Below are positions 36,298 to 45,679 of a DNA stretch of 64,000 nt, in pieces. This DNA comes from an uncultured Prevotella sp. (GTDB lineage Bacteria > Bacteroidota > Bacteroidia > Bacteroidales > Bacteroidaceae). The notes below the pieces were generated by a model, which was not told where the DNA came from, ran no database searches, and saw nothing but the letters and a program-made list of their open reading frames with translations. The stretch covers positions 1 to 64,000 of the forward strand of contig CALUHC010000038.1 of NCBI GenBank assembly GCA_944320355.1, given 5' to 3'. A program made the position numbers and the translations under genes. Each line of letters starts with the position of its first letter. The first letter of the stretch is position 1.

Positions 36298-37197
36298 TTA
36301 TGCCTGGTATTCGTTGGGTGTCAGTCCGGTTTGCTTCTTGAACCACCGGCAGAAATGCTGCGGGTATGGGAAGCCCAGTTCGTAAGATATCTCGCTGATG
36401 GACTTGGAGGTGTCGAATATTTGTTGCCGCGCCGCGTTGAGAACCTTCTGCTGTATGTGTTTCAACGCCGACATACCTGTCTCTTTCCGCAACAGATCAC
36501 TCATGTAGTTGGCCGAAAGGCACAGCCTGTCGGCGCAGTATTGCACCGTGGGTATGCCGCCGGTGGCGGCCTTGCCATTGCTGAAATAATCGTCCAGCAG
36601 CGATTCAAAGCGGGCCAGGATGTCGCTGTTCATTTTCTCGCGGGTGGCAAACTGGCGGTCGTAGAAGCGCAATCCGTAATCAAGAAGCAGCTTTATGTTG
36701 TCCACAATGAGCGGCAGGCTGTGTTTGTCTGAGGCCGTGCCCTGCAGTTCTTCGCGTATTTTTTCCATGCAGCCGGTGATGGTCTGCCGCTCTGCCGCCG
36801 AAAGGTGCAGGGCCTCGTTAGCGTTGTATGAAAAGTAGCTGTAGTCTTTCATGGCCTTTGCCAGGGGCGTGCCTTTCAGCAGTTCCGGGTGGAATGCCAG
36901 TGCCCATCCTTCCGGTTGGTGCGGTTGTCCGTCGTCTTCCGACCCCATCATCTGGCCCGGGGCGATGAAGAGCATGGCTCCTTGCCGATAGTCGTATATG
37001 CTGCGCCCGTATTTCAACGACCCGCAGTCACTGTCTTTTATGAGCACGGCGTATATGTTGTACAGCTTGCGGCAGAAGTGCAGCGGCTTCGCCTTGCGCC
37101 CTTCGATGACGCTGACCAGGGGGTGCAGGGTCTCGATGCCGAAGTAATCGTTGTATTGCCTCACGGTGTCCAGTCTCATTATCTCACTCATAGACAT
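36298..37197 (-). CDS. AraC-family transcriptional regulator
   Basis: This 299-residue protein has an N-terminal cupin-like sensing region (about 20-170) and a C-terminal double helix-turn-helix (about 200-299). The latter has the classical strings YCADRLCLSANYMSDLLRKE and SISEISYELGFPYPQHFCRW followed by FKKQTGLTPNEYQA. It is divergent from the aldo/keto reductase-hydrolase pair, so it may control it. The start at 37197 avoids overlap with the promoter box at 37213. Confidence 0.88.
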   Translation of the reverse strand: MSMSEIMRLDTVRQYNDYFGIETLHPLVSVIEGRKAKPLHFCRKLYNIYAVLIKDSDCGSLKYGRSIYDYRQGAMLFIAPGQMMGSEDDGQPHQPEGWALAFHPELLKGTPLAKAMKDYSYFSYNANEALHLSAAERQTITGCMEKIREELQGTASDKHSLPLIVDNIKLLLDYGLRFYDRQFATREKMNSDILARFESLLDDYFSNGKAATGGIPTVQYCADRLCLSANYMSDLLRKETGMSALKHIQQKVLNAARQQIFDTSKSISEISYELGFPYPQHFCRWFKKQTGLTPNEYQA

Positions 37198-37212
37198 TCT
37201 TTTGATATGGTG

Positions 37213-37220
37213 CAAAAGTA
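37213..37220 (-). promoter_or_regulatory. -7 box for the AraC gene
   Basis: TACTTTTG on the minus strand, 16 bases before the chosen ATG. The divergent space to the reductase gene (37221-37419) also holds the plus-strand box at 37372. Confidence 0.6.
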
Positions 37221-37371
37221 CTTATTTTCTTTGGCAAAGCGAAGTGATTGTGCGATAAATTAGGACTCTGCCGGTCATGTTTGGCAGGCTGGGGCGGTGC
37301 GTCTTTGCCCGGCAAATGAAATTGGTCATGCTTTCTGTGTTTTTGATACAGTGCGAACGGAATCGCTGCCG

Positions 37372-37379
37372 TATCTTTG
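37372..37379 (+). promoter_or_regulatory. -7 box for the aldo/keto reductase operon
   Basis: TATCTTTG lies 40 bases before the ATG at 37420. A T-rich string TTTTTG at 37341 is a possible upstream element although its spacing (26 bases) is long, which would fit an activator-dependent promoter. Confidence 0.6.
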
Positions 37380-37419
37380 CAGTGACAAATCGAAAGCGTG
37401 AACTTAAAGTGAAGCAGTA

Positions 37420-38583
<1,164 letters not shown>

Positions 38584-38590
38584 TGGGCAA

Positions 38591-39637
38591 ATGGGAAAAG
38601 AAGCGATGCTGAAGAGCTCTTTTGCGGCAGCCTGCTTTGTCGTATTGCTCGCAGGCTGCGGCAAGAGCGGCGAGAGGGCGCTGCGTATAGCCGCCCAGGG
38701 CAGTTTCGCAGTGGGCGGCACGGTGCTCACCGACACGCTCGGGCGCAAGTATCACGGCGACCATGCCTACGTGTTCTATCAGAAGCCGGTCGATGCGCGC
38801 GGGCTTCCGCTTGTTTTTGCCCACGGTGTAGGGCAGTTCTCAAAGACGTGGGAGACCACGCCCGACGGGCGCGAAGGTTTCCAGAACATATTCTTGCGCA
38901 GGCGGTTCAGCGTGTATCTGGTTGACCAGCCGCGGCGCGGCAACGCGGGACGCGGCACGGAGACCGTCACCGTGACCCCGGCGTTCGACGAGGAGACGTG
39001 GTTCAACCGTTTCCGCGTGGGTATCTGGCCCGACTATTTTGAGGGCGTGCAGTTCAGCTGCGACCCCGAAGCCCTGAACCAGTACTTCCGCCAGATGACG
39101 CCAACGCTCGGCACGGCAGACTTCGATGTCTATTCAGACGCATACGCAGCCTTGTTCGACAAGATAGGGCCGGCCGTCTTTGTCACCCATTCGCAGGGCG
39201 GACCAGTGGGCTGGCTGACACTGCTCAAGACCAAGAACATACGCGCCATAGCGTCATACGAGCCGGGCGGCAACATTCCGTTCCCCGCAGAGCTGATGCC
39301 CGAAGAGGGCAAGGTGATAACGCTTTCGGGCAAGACGGAGGGGGTGCCCGTGCCTATGGAGGTGTTCTTGGAATACACCAAGATACCCATTGTCATATAT
39401 TACGGTGACAATCTGCCGGAGACCGACGAGCGGCCCGAAATCTATGAGTGGACACGCCGCCTGCACCTGATGCGCCGTTGGGCCGAACTGTTGAACGAGC
39501 GTGGCGGCGACGTCACTGTGGTTCACCTGCCGGAGACCGGACTGCACGGCAACACTCATTTCCCGATGTCGGACTTGAACAACCTGCAAGTGGCCGACCT
39601 GCTTTCGGACTGGCTGCACGAAAAAGGTCTTGATTAG
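38591..39637 (+). CDS. Alpha/beta-hydrolase lipoprotein
   Basis: This 348-residue exported lipoprotein has a lipobox VLLAGC (Cys23). The nucleophile elbow VTHSQGGPVGW places the catalytic serine near residue 201. The oxyanion region is PLVFAHGVGQFSKTWETT, and the C-terminal LHGNTHFPMSDLNN supplies the likely catalytic histidine. It resembles the secreted esterase-like hydrolases that co-occur with exported aldo/keto reductases in Bacteroidetes. The frame is open from 38507 inside the reductase gene; the start at 38591 (or 38606) is set by the lipoprotein signal. Confidence 0.78.
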   Translation: MGKEAMLKSSFAAACFVVLLAGCGKSGERALRIAAQGSFAVGGTVLTDTLGRKYHGDHAYVFYQKPVDARGLPLVFAHGVGQFSKTWETTPDGREGFQNIFLRRRFSVYLVDQPRRGNAGRGTETVTVTPAFDEETWFNRFRVGIWPDYFEGVQFSCDPEALNQYFRQMTPTLGTADFDVYSDAYAALFDKIGPAVFVTHSQGGPVGWLTLLKTKNIRAIASYEPGGNIPFPAELMPEEGKVITLSGKTEGVPVPMEVFLEYTKIPIVIYYGDNLPETDERPEIYEWTRRLHLMRRWAELLNERGGDVTVVHLPETGLHGNTHFPMSDLNNLQVADLLSDWLHEKGLD

Positions 39638-39775
39638 CCATTATGCGGATGGGGAGATGTGTTGCAAGATGGAATTAGTGGGACGTTGTGTTTTGCCTTG
39701 GAGCGCATCAAGCCTTTGTTTTTTGGTCAATGGAACTCTGTTGGCTTTGTCTCTGTAAGTGCTTGATACTCAGTG

Positions 39776-39900
39776 GAATTACAAAATGTGCCGTTTTGCG
39801 CTCCGAAACGGCACGTTTTAGCGTGCTAAACAGGTCGTTTGGGAAGGCGAAACGGCGCATATTGCAATGTGAAACGGCAGGCTTTGATTTTTGATACGTT
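39776..39900. repeat. Interspersed palindromic repeat, family 1, core-only copy E
   Basis: GATACTCAGTGGAATTACAA leads into AAAATGTGCCGTTTTGCGCT and the arm CCGAAACGGCACGTTTTA, then more degenerate arms ending in TGAAACGGCAGG at about 39883. The terminal palindromes of full copies are missing. The remaining gap between 39638 and 40041 holds only a GC-rich inverted repeat near 39966-39986. Confidence 0.65.
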
Positions 39901-40041
39901 TTTTGCCGGTATGGATGGTGTCTTTCGCAGCCTTGTTGCGTGGCCTCCGCTGTCCTCCCGTTCATGCCCGCCGGGGTGCCGGGCTTCTGCCTGTCATGCC
40001 CCTGGTCACCAACTATTGTTATGCGGATTTACAGCCGTTCT

Positions 40042-41316
40042 TCACAGGAACGGCGTGAGCAGGTGGGCCATCCAGCCAACGAACCGCTTCCACGGGCTGC
40101 GGAACTCCTTCCAGTATTCGGGCGTGAGGTATATGCTTTGCTTTTTGTCGCGGTCGAACATATCGTCGAGCTGTCGCGTGGTGGGCTTGTCTATGATGAC
40201 GGCGTTCTCCTCGTAGTCCCAGCTGAGGCTGCGGGCGTTGAGGTTTGCGCTGCCCACGGTGCAGTAACGCCCATCGACCATGATGACCTTGGAGTGGTGG
40301 AAGCCCGGCTGGTAGAGCCAGATGTCGGCCCCTTTCTTCATCAGCTTGTGCACGTTGTAGAACACGCAGTCGGGCGTGAGGGGTATGTCGCTGTGGGCCG
40401 ACACCATTATCTCGACCTTCACTCCGCGCTTCAGGGCGTTCTTTATGGCGCGCTTCACCTTGCGGTTGAGCGTGAAGTAGGGGTTGATGAGCTTTATGGA
40501 GTCCTTCGCGCTGTTGAAGGCGTTGATGTAGAACGTGCGTATTATCTCGTTTGTGGTGCGCGGCTCGCGGTTGATGATGCCCACCATCTTGCGTCCGGCG
40601 GTGCAGGTGGTGTCAGGGGTGAGGCCTTCTATCTCCACCGGGCGGTAGGCGCGGAAGTACTTCTGGTCCCAGATGTCCTCGCCGGTCACCTTTTTCCACA
40701 TCCTCACGAATATCATCTGCAGCTGGCTCACCGCGCCGCCCTCTATGCGGCAGTGCATATCGCGCCACTCGCCCACCTGCTCGGTGCCGTGTATGTAGTA
40801 GTCGGCCACGTTCATGCCGCCCGTGTATGCCACGTTGCCGTCTATGACGACAATCTTGCGGTGGTCGCGGGTGAAGACGTGGTTTATCCACGGGAAGCGT
40901 ATGGGGTCGAACTCGTATATCTGTATTCCCTCCTCGCGCAGCTTCTTGATGTGCTCCTTCTTGAGCGGGCGGTTGTTGGAGTCGTTGCCGAAACCGTCGA
41001 ACAGCGCCCTCACCTCCACGCCCTCACGGGCCTTGCGGCGCAGCAGCTTGAACAGCTCGGCGGCAATGGAGTCATTGCGGAAGTTGAAGTATTCCAGGTG
41101 GATGCTGCTCTTGGCCTGGGCTATGGCCTTGAACATATCGTCGAACTTGTCCTGTCCCGACATGAGCAGCACCACCTTGTTGTTGGTGGTGAAGGTCACC
41201 CCGTTGTCTCGGAGCACCTCAACAATGGTGCTGTCGCTCGTCTGCGCCACGGCGAGGGTGGGGCAGACGAGCGACAACGATATTAATAATATGTATAAAT
41301 GCTTGAGTTTAGTCAT
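40042..41316 (-). CDS. Exported phospholipase D / cardiolipin synthase-like protein
   Basis: This 424-residue protein has an N-terminal signal peptide (LYILLISLSLVCPTLAVA) and two HKD catalytic motifs: RDHRKIVVIDGNVAYTGGMN near residue 155 and FHHSKVIMVDGRYCTVGSAN near residue 350. That is the arrangement of cardiolipin synthases, which join two phosphatidylglycerols, but family members also cleave or exchange head groups. The cleavable-looking signal rather than two membrane helices is unusual for bacterial Cls and suggests periplasmic action. It is third in the kdsA-kpsF operon. Confidence 0.82.
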   Translation of the reverse strand: MTKLKHLYILLISLSLVCPTLAVAQTSDSTIVEVLRDNGVTFTTNNKVVLLMSGQDKFDDMFKAIAQAKSSIHLEYFNFRNDSIAAELFKLLRRKAREGVEVRALFDGFGNDSNNRPLKKEHIKKLREEGIQIYEFDPIRFPWINHVFTRDHRKIVVIDGNVAYTGGMNVADYYIHGTEQVGEWRDMHCRIEGGAVSQLQMIFVRMWKKVTGEDIWDQKYFRAYRPVEIEGLTPDTTCTAGRKMVGIINREPRTTNEIIRTFYINAFNSAKDSIKLINPYFTLNRKVKRAIKNALKRGVKVEIMVSAHSDIPLTPDCVFYNVHKLMKKGADIWLYQPGFHHSKVIMVDGRYCTVGSANLNARSLSWDYEENAVIIDKPTTRQLDDMFDRDKKQSIYLTPEYWKEFRSPWKRFVGWMAHLLTPFL

Positions 41317-41333
41317 TGTTGTTTAAGAACCGT

Positions 41334-42305
41334 TCAGACCATGCACGAGTAATGGTCAACGACACCGAGCAGGTGGTTGTCGTCATCGACCACAAGCACT
41401 GTGTGTATCTTGTACTTGTTCATTATCTCCTGTATCTCGGTTATCTTTGTTTCAGGCGACACGGTCTTGGGTTGGCGCGTCATGATGTCTGCCACGGTGC
41501 GGTCGAAGAACTCCGCCTGCCACTTCTCCATGGCACGGCGTATGTCGCCGTCGGTTATCAGTCCGGCTATGCGGCCGTTGGTTATGGCCACGCCGAGCCC
41601 CAGCTTGCCCTTGCTCACGTGGATGATGGCTTCGCCGAGGTGCATCTCGGGCGTTATGGTGGGCATATCGTTGGTGCGCATCACGTCGGCGGCCGTGGTG
41701 AGCAGCCGCTTGCCCAGCTCGCCTCCGGGGTGGAAGCGGGCAAAGTCCTTGGGGCGGAAGTCGCGCCGCTCCATCAGCGCCACGGCCAGCGCGTCGCCCA
41801 TGGCCAGCGTGGCGGTGGTGCTGCTTGTCGGTGCGAGGCCCAGCGGGCAGGCCTCTTTCTTCACGCTGACGTTGATGTGGTAGGTGGAATACTTGGCCAG
41901 CAGCGACTTGGGGTTGCCGCTCATGCCTATGATGGGTACCTGTGTGTGCTGCAGTATGGGTATGAAGCGCAGCAGCTCGTCGGTCTGCCCCGAGTTGGAT
42001 ATGGCCAGCACCACGTCATCGCGCGTGATAACGCCGAGGTCGCCGTGGTAAGCGTCGAGCGGGTTTATGAAGAACGAGGGGGTGCCGGTGCTCGACAGCG
42101 TGGCCGCTATCTTGGCTCCTATGTGGCCGCTCTTGCCCACACCGGTCACTATCACCTTGCCGTGGCAGCGCAGTATCAGCTCCACCGAGTTGTCAAAGTT
42201 GTCGTCGAGGTGCGGTATGAGGTCGAGCAGTGCCTGCGCCTCGTCCTTGATGCACTGCGCGGCATAGTCTCTCACAGAGATGTTTTTTTCCATGTCGTTT
42301 GTCAT
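41334..42305 (-). CDS. kdsD: Arabinose-5-phosphate isomerase (KpsF/KdsD type)
   Basis: This enzyme interconverts ribulose-5-phosphate and arabinose-5-phosphate, the sugar feeding Kdo synthesis. The 323-residue protein has an SIS domain at about 45-180 (VTGVGKSGHIGAKIAATLSS, VLAISNSGQTDELL, LAPTSSTTATLAMGDALAVA) and two CBS domains at 205-323 (GLGVAITNGRIAGLITDGDI, HTVLVVDDDNHLLGVVDH). It sits 55 bases after kdsA, which uses its product. A downstream ATG at 42293 is an equally good start. Confidence 0.93.
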   Translation of the reverse strand: MTNDMEKNISVRDYAAQCIKDEAQALLDLIPHLDDNFDNSVELILRCHGKVIVTGVGKSGHIGAKIAATLSSTGTPSFFINPLDAYHGDLGVITRDDVVLAISNSGQTDELLRFIPILQHTQVPIIGMSGNPKSLLAKYSTYHINVSVKKEACPLGLAPTSSTTATLAMGDALAVALMERRDFRPKDFARFHPGGELGKRLLTTAADVMRTNDMPTITPEMHLGEAIIHVSKGKLGLGVAITNGRIAGLITDGDIRRAMEKWQAEFFDRTVADIMTRQPKTVSPETKITEIQEIMNKYKIHTVLVVDDDNHLLGVVDHYSCMV

Positions 42306-42360
42306 TTTAGGCGGGTTCTATAAATTATGTCGACCGAAATACATTTACCAGGGTATGCCA

Positions 42361-43146
42361 TCATTTGTGAAAATCAGAATTTATAGAGTCTGCCTTTATT
42401 ATTTCCCTGACCAAGCCTTCCAGCTTTGCCAGCTCCAGCATGTTGGCCGCGTCGCTCAGTCCGCGGTCGGGGTCGGGGTGAACCTCGAAGAACCAGCCCG
42501 TGGCACCGAACGCCTTGGCCGCCATTGCCATCTGCGGCACAAAGCGGCGGTCGCCTCCCGTCTTGCCGCCGGCGCCTCCGGGGCGCTGCACGCTGTGCGT
42601 GCAGTCCATGATGACCGTGGGCACAATGGAGAGCATATCGCTGATGTTGCGGAAGTCAACCACAAGGTTGTTGTATCCGAACATATTGCCACGCTCGGTG
42701 AGCCACACCTCGGCGGCACCCGCATCGCGTGCCTTCTCCACCGGGTAGCGCATATCCTGCCCGCTCAGGAACTGGGCTTTCTTTATGTTTACGGTGCGCC
42801 CGGTGCGGGCGGCGGCCACGAGCAGGTCGGTCTGTCGGCATAGGAAGGCCGGAATCTGCAGCACGTCGGCCACCTCGGCCGCAGGCTCTGCCTGCCAGCT
42901 CTCGTGTATGTCTGTGAGTATCTTCAGGCCGTAGCGGCTCTTTATGTCGGCCAGCATCTGCACGCCGCGCTCCAATCCGGGACCGCGGAACGAGGATATC
43001 GACGTGCGGTTGGCCTTGTCGAACGAGGCCTTGAATATTATGTCTGTGCCAAGCAGCGCGTTTATCCTTACCAGTTCGCGAGCCACCGTGTCGAGCAGCT
43101 CTGCTGACTCAATCACGCACGGGCCTGCTATTATAGTCTTGTTCAT
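42361..43146 (-). CDS. kdsA: 3-deoxy-8-phosphooctulonate synthase
   Basis: KdsA joins phosphoenolpyruvate and arabinose-5-phosphate to make Kdo-8-phosphate for lipopolysaccharide. The 261-residue protein has IIAGPCVIESAELL at the start, SFRGPGLERGVQML, CRQTDLLVAAARTGRTVNIK and the PEP-site region DCTHSVQRPGGAGGK. The cysteine in AGPCVIES marks the metal-dependent class. It is first in a three-gene operon with kpsF/kdsD and a phospholipase D. A -7 box lies at 43173-43180. Confidence 0.95.
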   Translation of the reverse strand: MNKTIIAGPCVIESAELLDTVARELVRINALLGTDIIFKASFDKANRTSISSFRGPGLERGVQMLADIKSRYGLKILTDIHESWQAEPAAEVADVLQIPAFLCRQTDLLVAAARTGRTVNIKKAQFLSGQDMRYPVEKARDAGAAEVWLTERGNMFGYNNLVVDFRNISDMLSIVPTVIMDCTHSVQRPGGAGGKTGGDRRFVPQMAMAAKAFGATGWFFEVHPDPDRGLSDAANMLELAKLEGLVREIIKADSINSDFHK

Positions 43147-43172
43147 AGTGTTGTCAAATATGAAAAACCGTG

Positions 43173-43180
43173 CAAAAGTA
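43173..43180 (-). promoter_or_regulatory. -7 box for the kdsA operon
   Basis: TACTTTTG on the minus strand, 27 bases before the kdsA ATG. The rest of the divergent space (43181-43400) shows nothing recognisable. Confidence 0.6.
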
Positions 43181-43400
43181 CGAAGATTCGCCGTAATAAA
43201 AGAAGAAACGGGCTTAAATGACCTTTAAGTAAGTAAACAAAGGTGTATGTGGCGGGTGTTGGATTGTGTTCCGTTTTGCTTTTTGCGTAGTGTGGGTTGA
43301 ATGGTCTTGGCCTTTACAATAAATTTCATCACACAGCTTTTCATATATGTCAGGTTGTTAAACGATGACGGGCTTCCCTTTGTTTTTCTTGCCGTTTGCC

Positions 43401-43431
43401 TTTGTTCTTTGCGCAATTATGATTACTTTTG
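43401..43431 (+). promoter_or_regulatory. Promoter for the amino-sugar kinase
   Basis: TTTG at 43401-43404, then a 19-base spacer, then TACTTTTG at 43424-43431, 30 bases before the ATG. Confidence 0.65.
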
Positions 43432-43460
43432 CCGTGGAAACAAAGACGAGGAGAACGAGC

Positions 43461-44294
43461 ATGAAGCTGATAGCAGACAGCGGTAGCACCAAGACGGACT
43501 GGTGTCTGGCCGAGGGCGGCCGCGCGGTGAGGACAGTGACGACGCGGGGCATAAATCCGTTTCACCAAGACGCGGGCGAGATATATGCGATAGTGGAGAG
43601 CGAGCTGTTGCCGCAGTTGGGCGATGCCGAGCCTGCCGAGGTGCACTTCTACGGCAGCGGATGCCGCGCCGAGTGCGTGGGCGCGATGGCGGAGATGCTG
43701 GGTAGGGTGTTCACCCACGCACGGACGGTAAGCGTGGAGGGCGACCTGCTCGGGGCGGCACGCGCGCTCTGCGGCCGGAGCGAGGGCATAGCCTGCATAC
43801 TCGGCACGGGCAGCAACTCGTGCCTTTATGACGGCATGGAGATAAAAGCCAACACTCCGCCGCTTGGTTACATACTCGGCGATGAGGGCAGCGGGGCGGT
43901 GCTGGGACGCGAGTTCCTGAACGCGCTGTACAAGGGAAGGCTGTCGGCCGAGGTTGCCGAGGCCTTTGCCTGTGAGACGAGGCTCGGGGTGGCCGATGTC
44001 GTGAGGCGCGTTTACCGCGAGCCGCAGGCCAACCGTTTCTTGGCATCGCTGTCGCAGTTCATCCACAGGCATATAAGCGATGAGAGCCTGCGGGCGTTGG
44101 TCAGGGACAACTTCCGCAGCTTCTTCCGCAACAACGTTCTTCCGTATGGTCGGCCGGAGCTTGAGGTGAGCGTGGTGGGCAGCGTGGGCTACTACTATTC
44201 GGCCGAACTGTCGGAGGCTGCCGAGGCCGAGGGCGTGAGGCTCGGCACGGTGGAGCGCAGCCCCATGGCCGGGCTGGTGCGCTACCACGGTTAG
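43461..44294 (+). CDS. BadF/BadG/BcrA-type ATPase, probable N-acetylglucosamine kinase
   Basis: This 277-residue ASKHA-fold kinase has LIADSGSTKTDWCLAEGG (phosphate-1 loop), FYGSGCRAEC, CILGTGSNSCLYDG (phosphate-2 loop) and PLGYILGDEGSGAVLGREFL. That set is characteristic of the N-acetylglucosamine kinase branch of the BadF family, used to salvage cell-wall amino sugars. I moved the start to the ATG at 43461, which has GAGGAG upstream and the promoter at 43401; the open frame runs back to 43365. It stands alone. Confidence 0.85.
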   Translation: MKLIADSGSTKTDWCLAEGGRAVRTVTTRGINPFHQDAGEIYAIVESELLPQLGDAEPAEVHFYGSGCRAECVGAMAEMLGRVFTHARTVSVEGDLLGAARALCGRSEGIACILGTGSNSCLYDGMEIKANTPPLGYILGDEGSGAVLGREFLNALYKGRLSAEVAEAFACETRLGVADVVRRVYREPQANRFLASLSQFIHRHISDESLRALVRDNFRSFFRNNVLPYGRPELEVSVVGSVGYYYSAELSEAAEAEGVRLGTVERSPMAGLVRYHG

Positions 44295-44299
44295 GTCAA

Positions 44300-44440
44300 A
44301 AATCAAAGGCCGTCGTTTTGCATTGCAAAACGTGCCGTTTTGCGCTCCGAAACGTGCCATTTCGCACGGTGAAACGTGTCGTTTCAGAAGCCAAAACGAC
44401 ACGTTTTGTAACCCTATTGATTATCAGTGAGTTACAAGGC
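44300..44440. repeat. Interspersed palindromic repeat, family 1, core-only copy F
   Basis: Successive arms CAAAACGTGCCGTTTTGCG, CGAAACGTGCCATTTCGC, GAAACGTGTCGTTTC and AAAACGACACGTTTT are followed by a hairpin GTAACCC-(TATTGATTATCAGT)-GAGTTAC like that of copy A. It lies in the 363-base gap before nuoA; the rest of the gap holds the nuo promoter. Confidence 0.7.
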
Positions 44441-44607
44441 TGCGTCGGGCTGCTTGCCGTGTGGCAAAAAATATAGTCAGGCCAAGACCGTTGCCGCCCG
44501 GCGGCAGAGGATGGGCGGCGACAGCCTATGCGCAGACTTTCATAAAAAAACATACTATTTGTAAAAACATTTTTGCATTAAACATCATGTCTTTGCAATA
44601 AAATTGC

Positions 44608-44615
44608 TAACTTTG
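44608..44615 (+). promoter_or_regulatory. -7 box for the nuo operon
   Basis: TAACTTTG lies 42 bases before the nuoA ATG. T-rich strings upstream (TTTTTG at 44571-44576, CTTTG at 44591) are not at ideal spacing, so the -33 element is uncertain. Confidence 0.6.
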
Positions 44616-44657
44616 CAACCGCTTAAGGCGTACAAATTTGTAATATTATAAGTTCTT

Positions 44658-45008
44658 ATGTATTTTACTTTATTTATTACCGTAATCCTGACGGCAGCCG
44701 TATTGGTTGTGGGCGCGTATGTCGTGGCCAAGCTGATAGGGCCGCGTTCGTACAATCCGGTAAAGGGAGAACCGTTTGAGTGTGGTATTCCCACGAGGGG
44801 GTCGTCATGGCTCCCAATCCACGTGGGCTACTATCTCTTCGCCATCCTGTTCTTGATGTTCGACATCGAGACGGTGTTCCTCTATCCTTGGGCTGTGGTC
44901 GTTAAGCAGTTTGGAGCCATGGCTCTTTGCAGCATTGGCTTCTTCCTGTTGGTGTTGGTGTTTGGCCTGGCTTACGCCTGGCGGAAAGGAGCGTTGGAAT
45001 GGAAGTGA
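44658..45008 (+). CDS. nuoA: NADH-quinone oxidoreductase subunit A
   Basis: This 116-residue membrane subunit of complex I has three transmembrane helices. The conserved loop is [16 protein letters not shown], followed by [20 protein letters not shown] with the D/E residues of the quinone-site loop. It is the first gene of the 10-gene operon. Its 3' end overlaps nuoB by 10 bases. Confidence 0.95.
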   Translation: MYFTLFITVILTAAVLVVGAYVVAKLIGPRSYNPVKGEPFECGIPTRGSSWLPIHVGYYLFAILFLMFDIETVFLYPWAVVVKQFGAMALCSIGFFLLVLVFGLAYAWRKGALEWK

Positions 45009-45655
45009 GAAAACCCGTAATCAAGAGCATCCCTTACTCGGAGTTCAAGGACAACGAGACGCTGGAGAAGATAGCCGACGAGCTGCATGAGGGCGGCACC
45101 AACGTGCTGCTGGGCTCGCTCGACCAGATGATCAACTGGGGCCGCAGCAACTCGCTGTGGTCGCTGACGTTCGCCACGAGCTGCTGCGGAATAGAGTTCA
45201 TGGCAGTGGGTTGCGCCCGCTACGACTTCGCCCGCTTCGGTTTTGAGGTGACGCGAAACTCTCCCCGCCAGGCCGACCTTATCATGTGCGCCGGGACGAT
45301 AACGCACAAGATGGCTCCGGCTTTCAAGCGCCTGTATGACGAGATGGCCGACCCCAAGTACGTCATCGCCGTGGGCGGCTGCGCCATATCGGGCGGCCCG
45401 TTCAAGGACAGCTACCACGTGGTGCGCGGCATATCCGAGATAGTGCCCGTGGATGTCTACATTCCCGGCTGCCCTCCGCGCCCCGAGGCCATCATGTACG
45501 GCATGATGCAGCTGCAGCGCAAGGTGAAGATAGAGAAGTTCTTTGGCGGAGTGAACCACAAGCAGACTGCCGAGGAGCGGCGCGAGGCCATGAAGCCCAT
45601 CGTGGTGACCGGCGTTCCGGAGGGCTTCGACCCGAAGAAAGGGCTGGCTGAATAA
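44999..45655 (+). CDS. nuoB: NADH-quinone oxidoreductase subunit B
   Basis: NuoB holds iron-sulfur cluster N2, which hands electrons to quinone. The 218-residue protein has the ligands TSCCGIEFM (Cys61-Cys62), MCAGT near residue 97 and [10 protein letters not shown] near 157. The frame is open from 44927, but the ATG at 44999 ([10 protein letters not shown]) matches the family start and gives only a 10-base overlap with nuoA. A C-terminal tail of about 40 residues after the core is longer than in E. coli. Confidence 0.95.
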   Translation: MEVRKPVIKSIPYSEFKDNETLEKIADELHEGGTNVLLGSLDQMINWGRSNSLWSLTFATSCCGIEFMAVGCARYDFARFGFEVTRNSPRQADLIMCAGTITHKMAPAFKRLYDEMADPKYVIAVGGCAISGGPFKDSYHVVRGISEIVPVDVYIPGCPPRPEAIMYGMMQLQRKVKIEKFFGGVNHKQTAEERREAMKPIVVTGVPEGFDPKKGLAE

Positions 45656-45679
45656 TATAATAAGGTAAGAGAGAAGAAT

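Noticed and set aside
41316-42323. 335-codon open frame opposite kdsD
   Set aside because: Antisense shadow of a well-supported gene, with no motif of its own. The same applies to long antisense frames over hutI, kdsA, nuoCD and the PLD gene.
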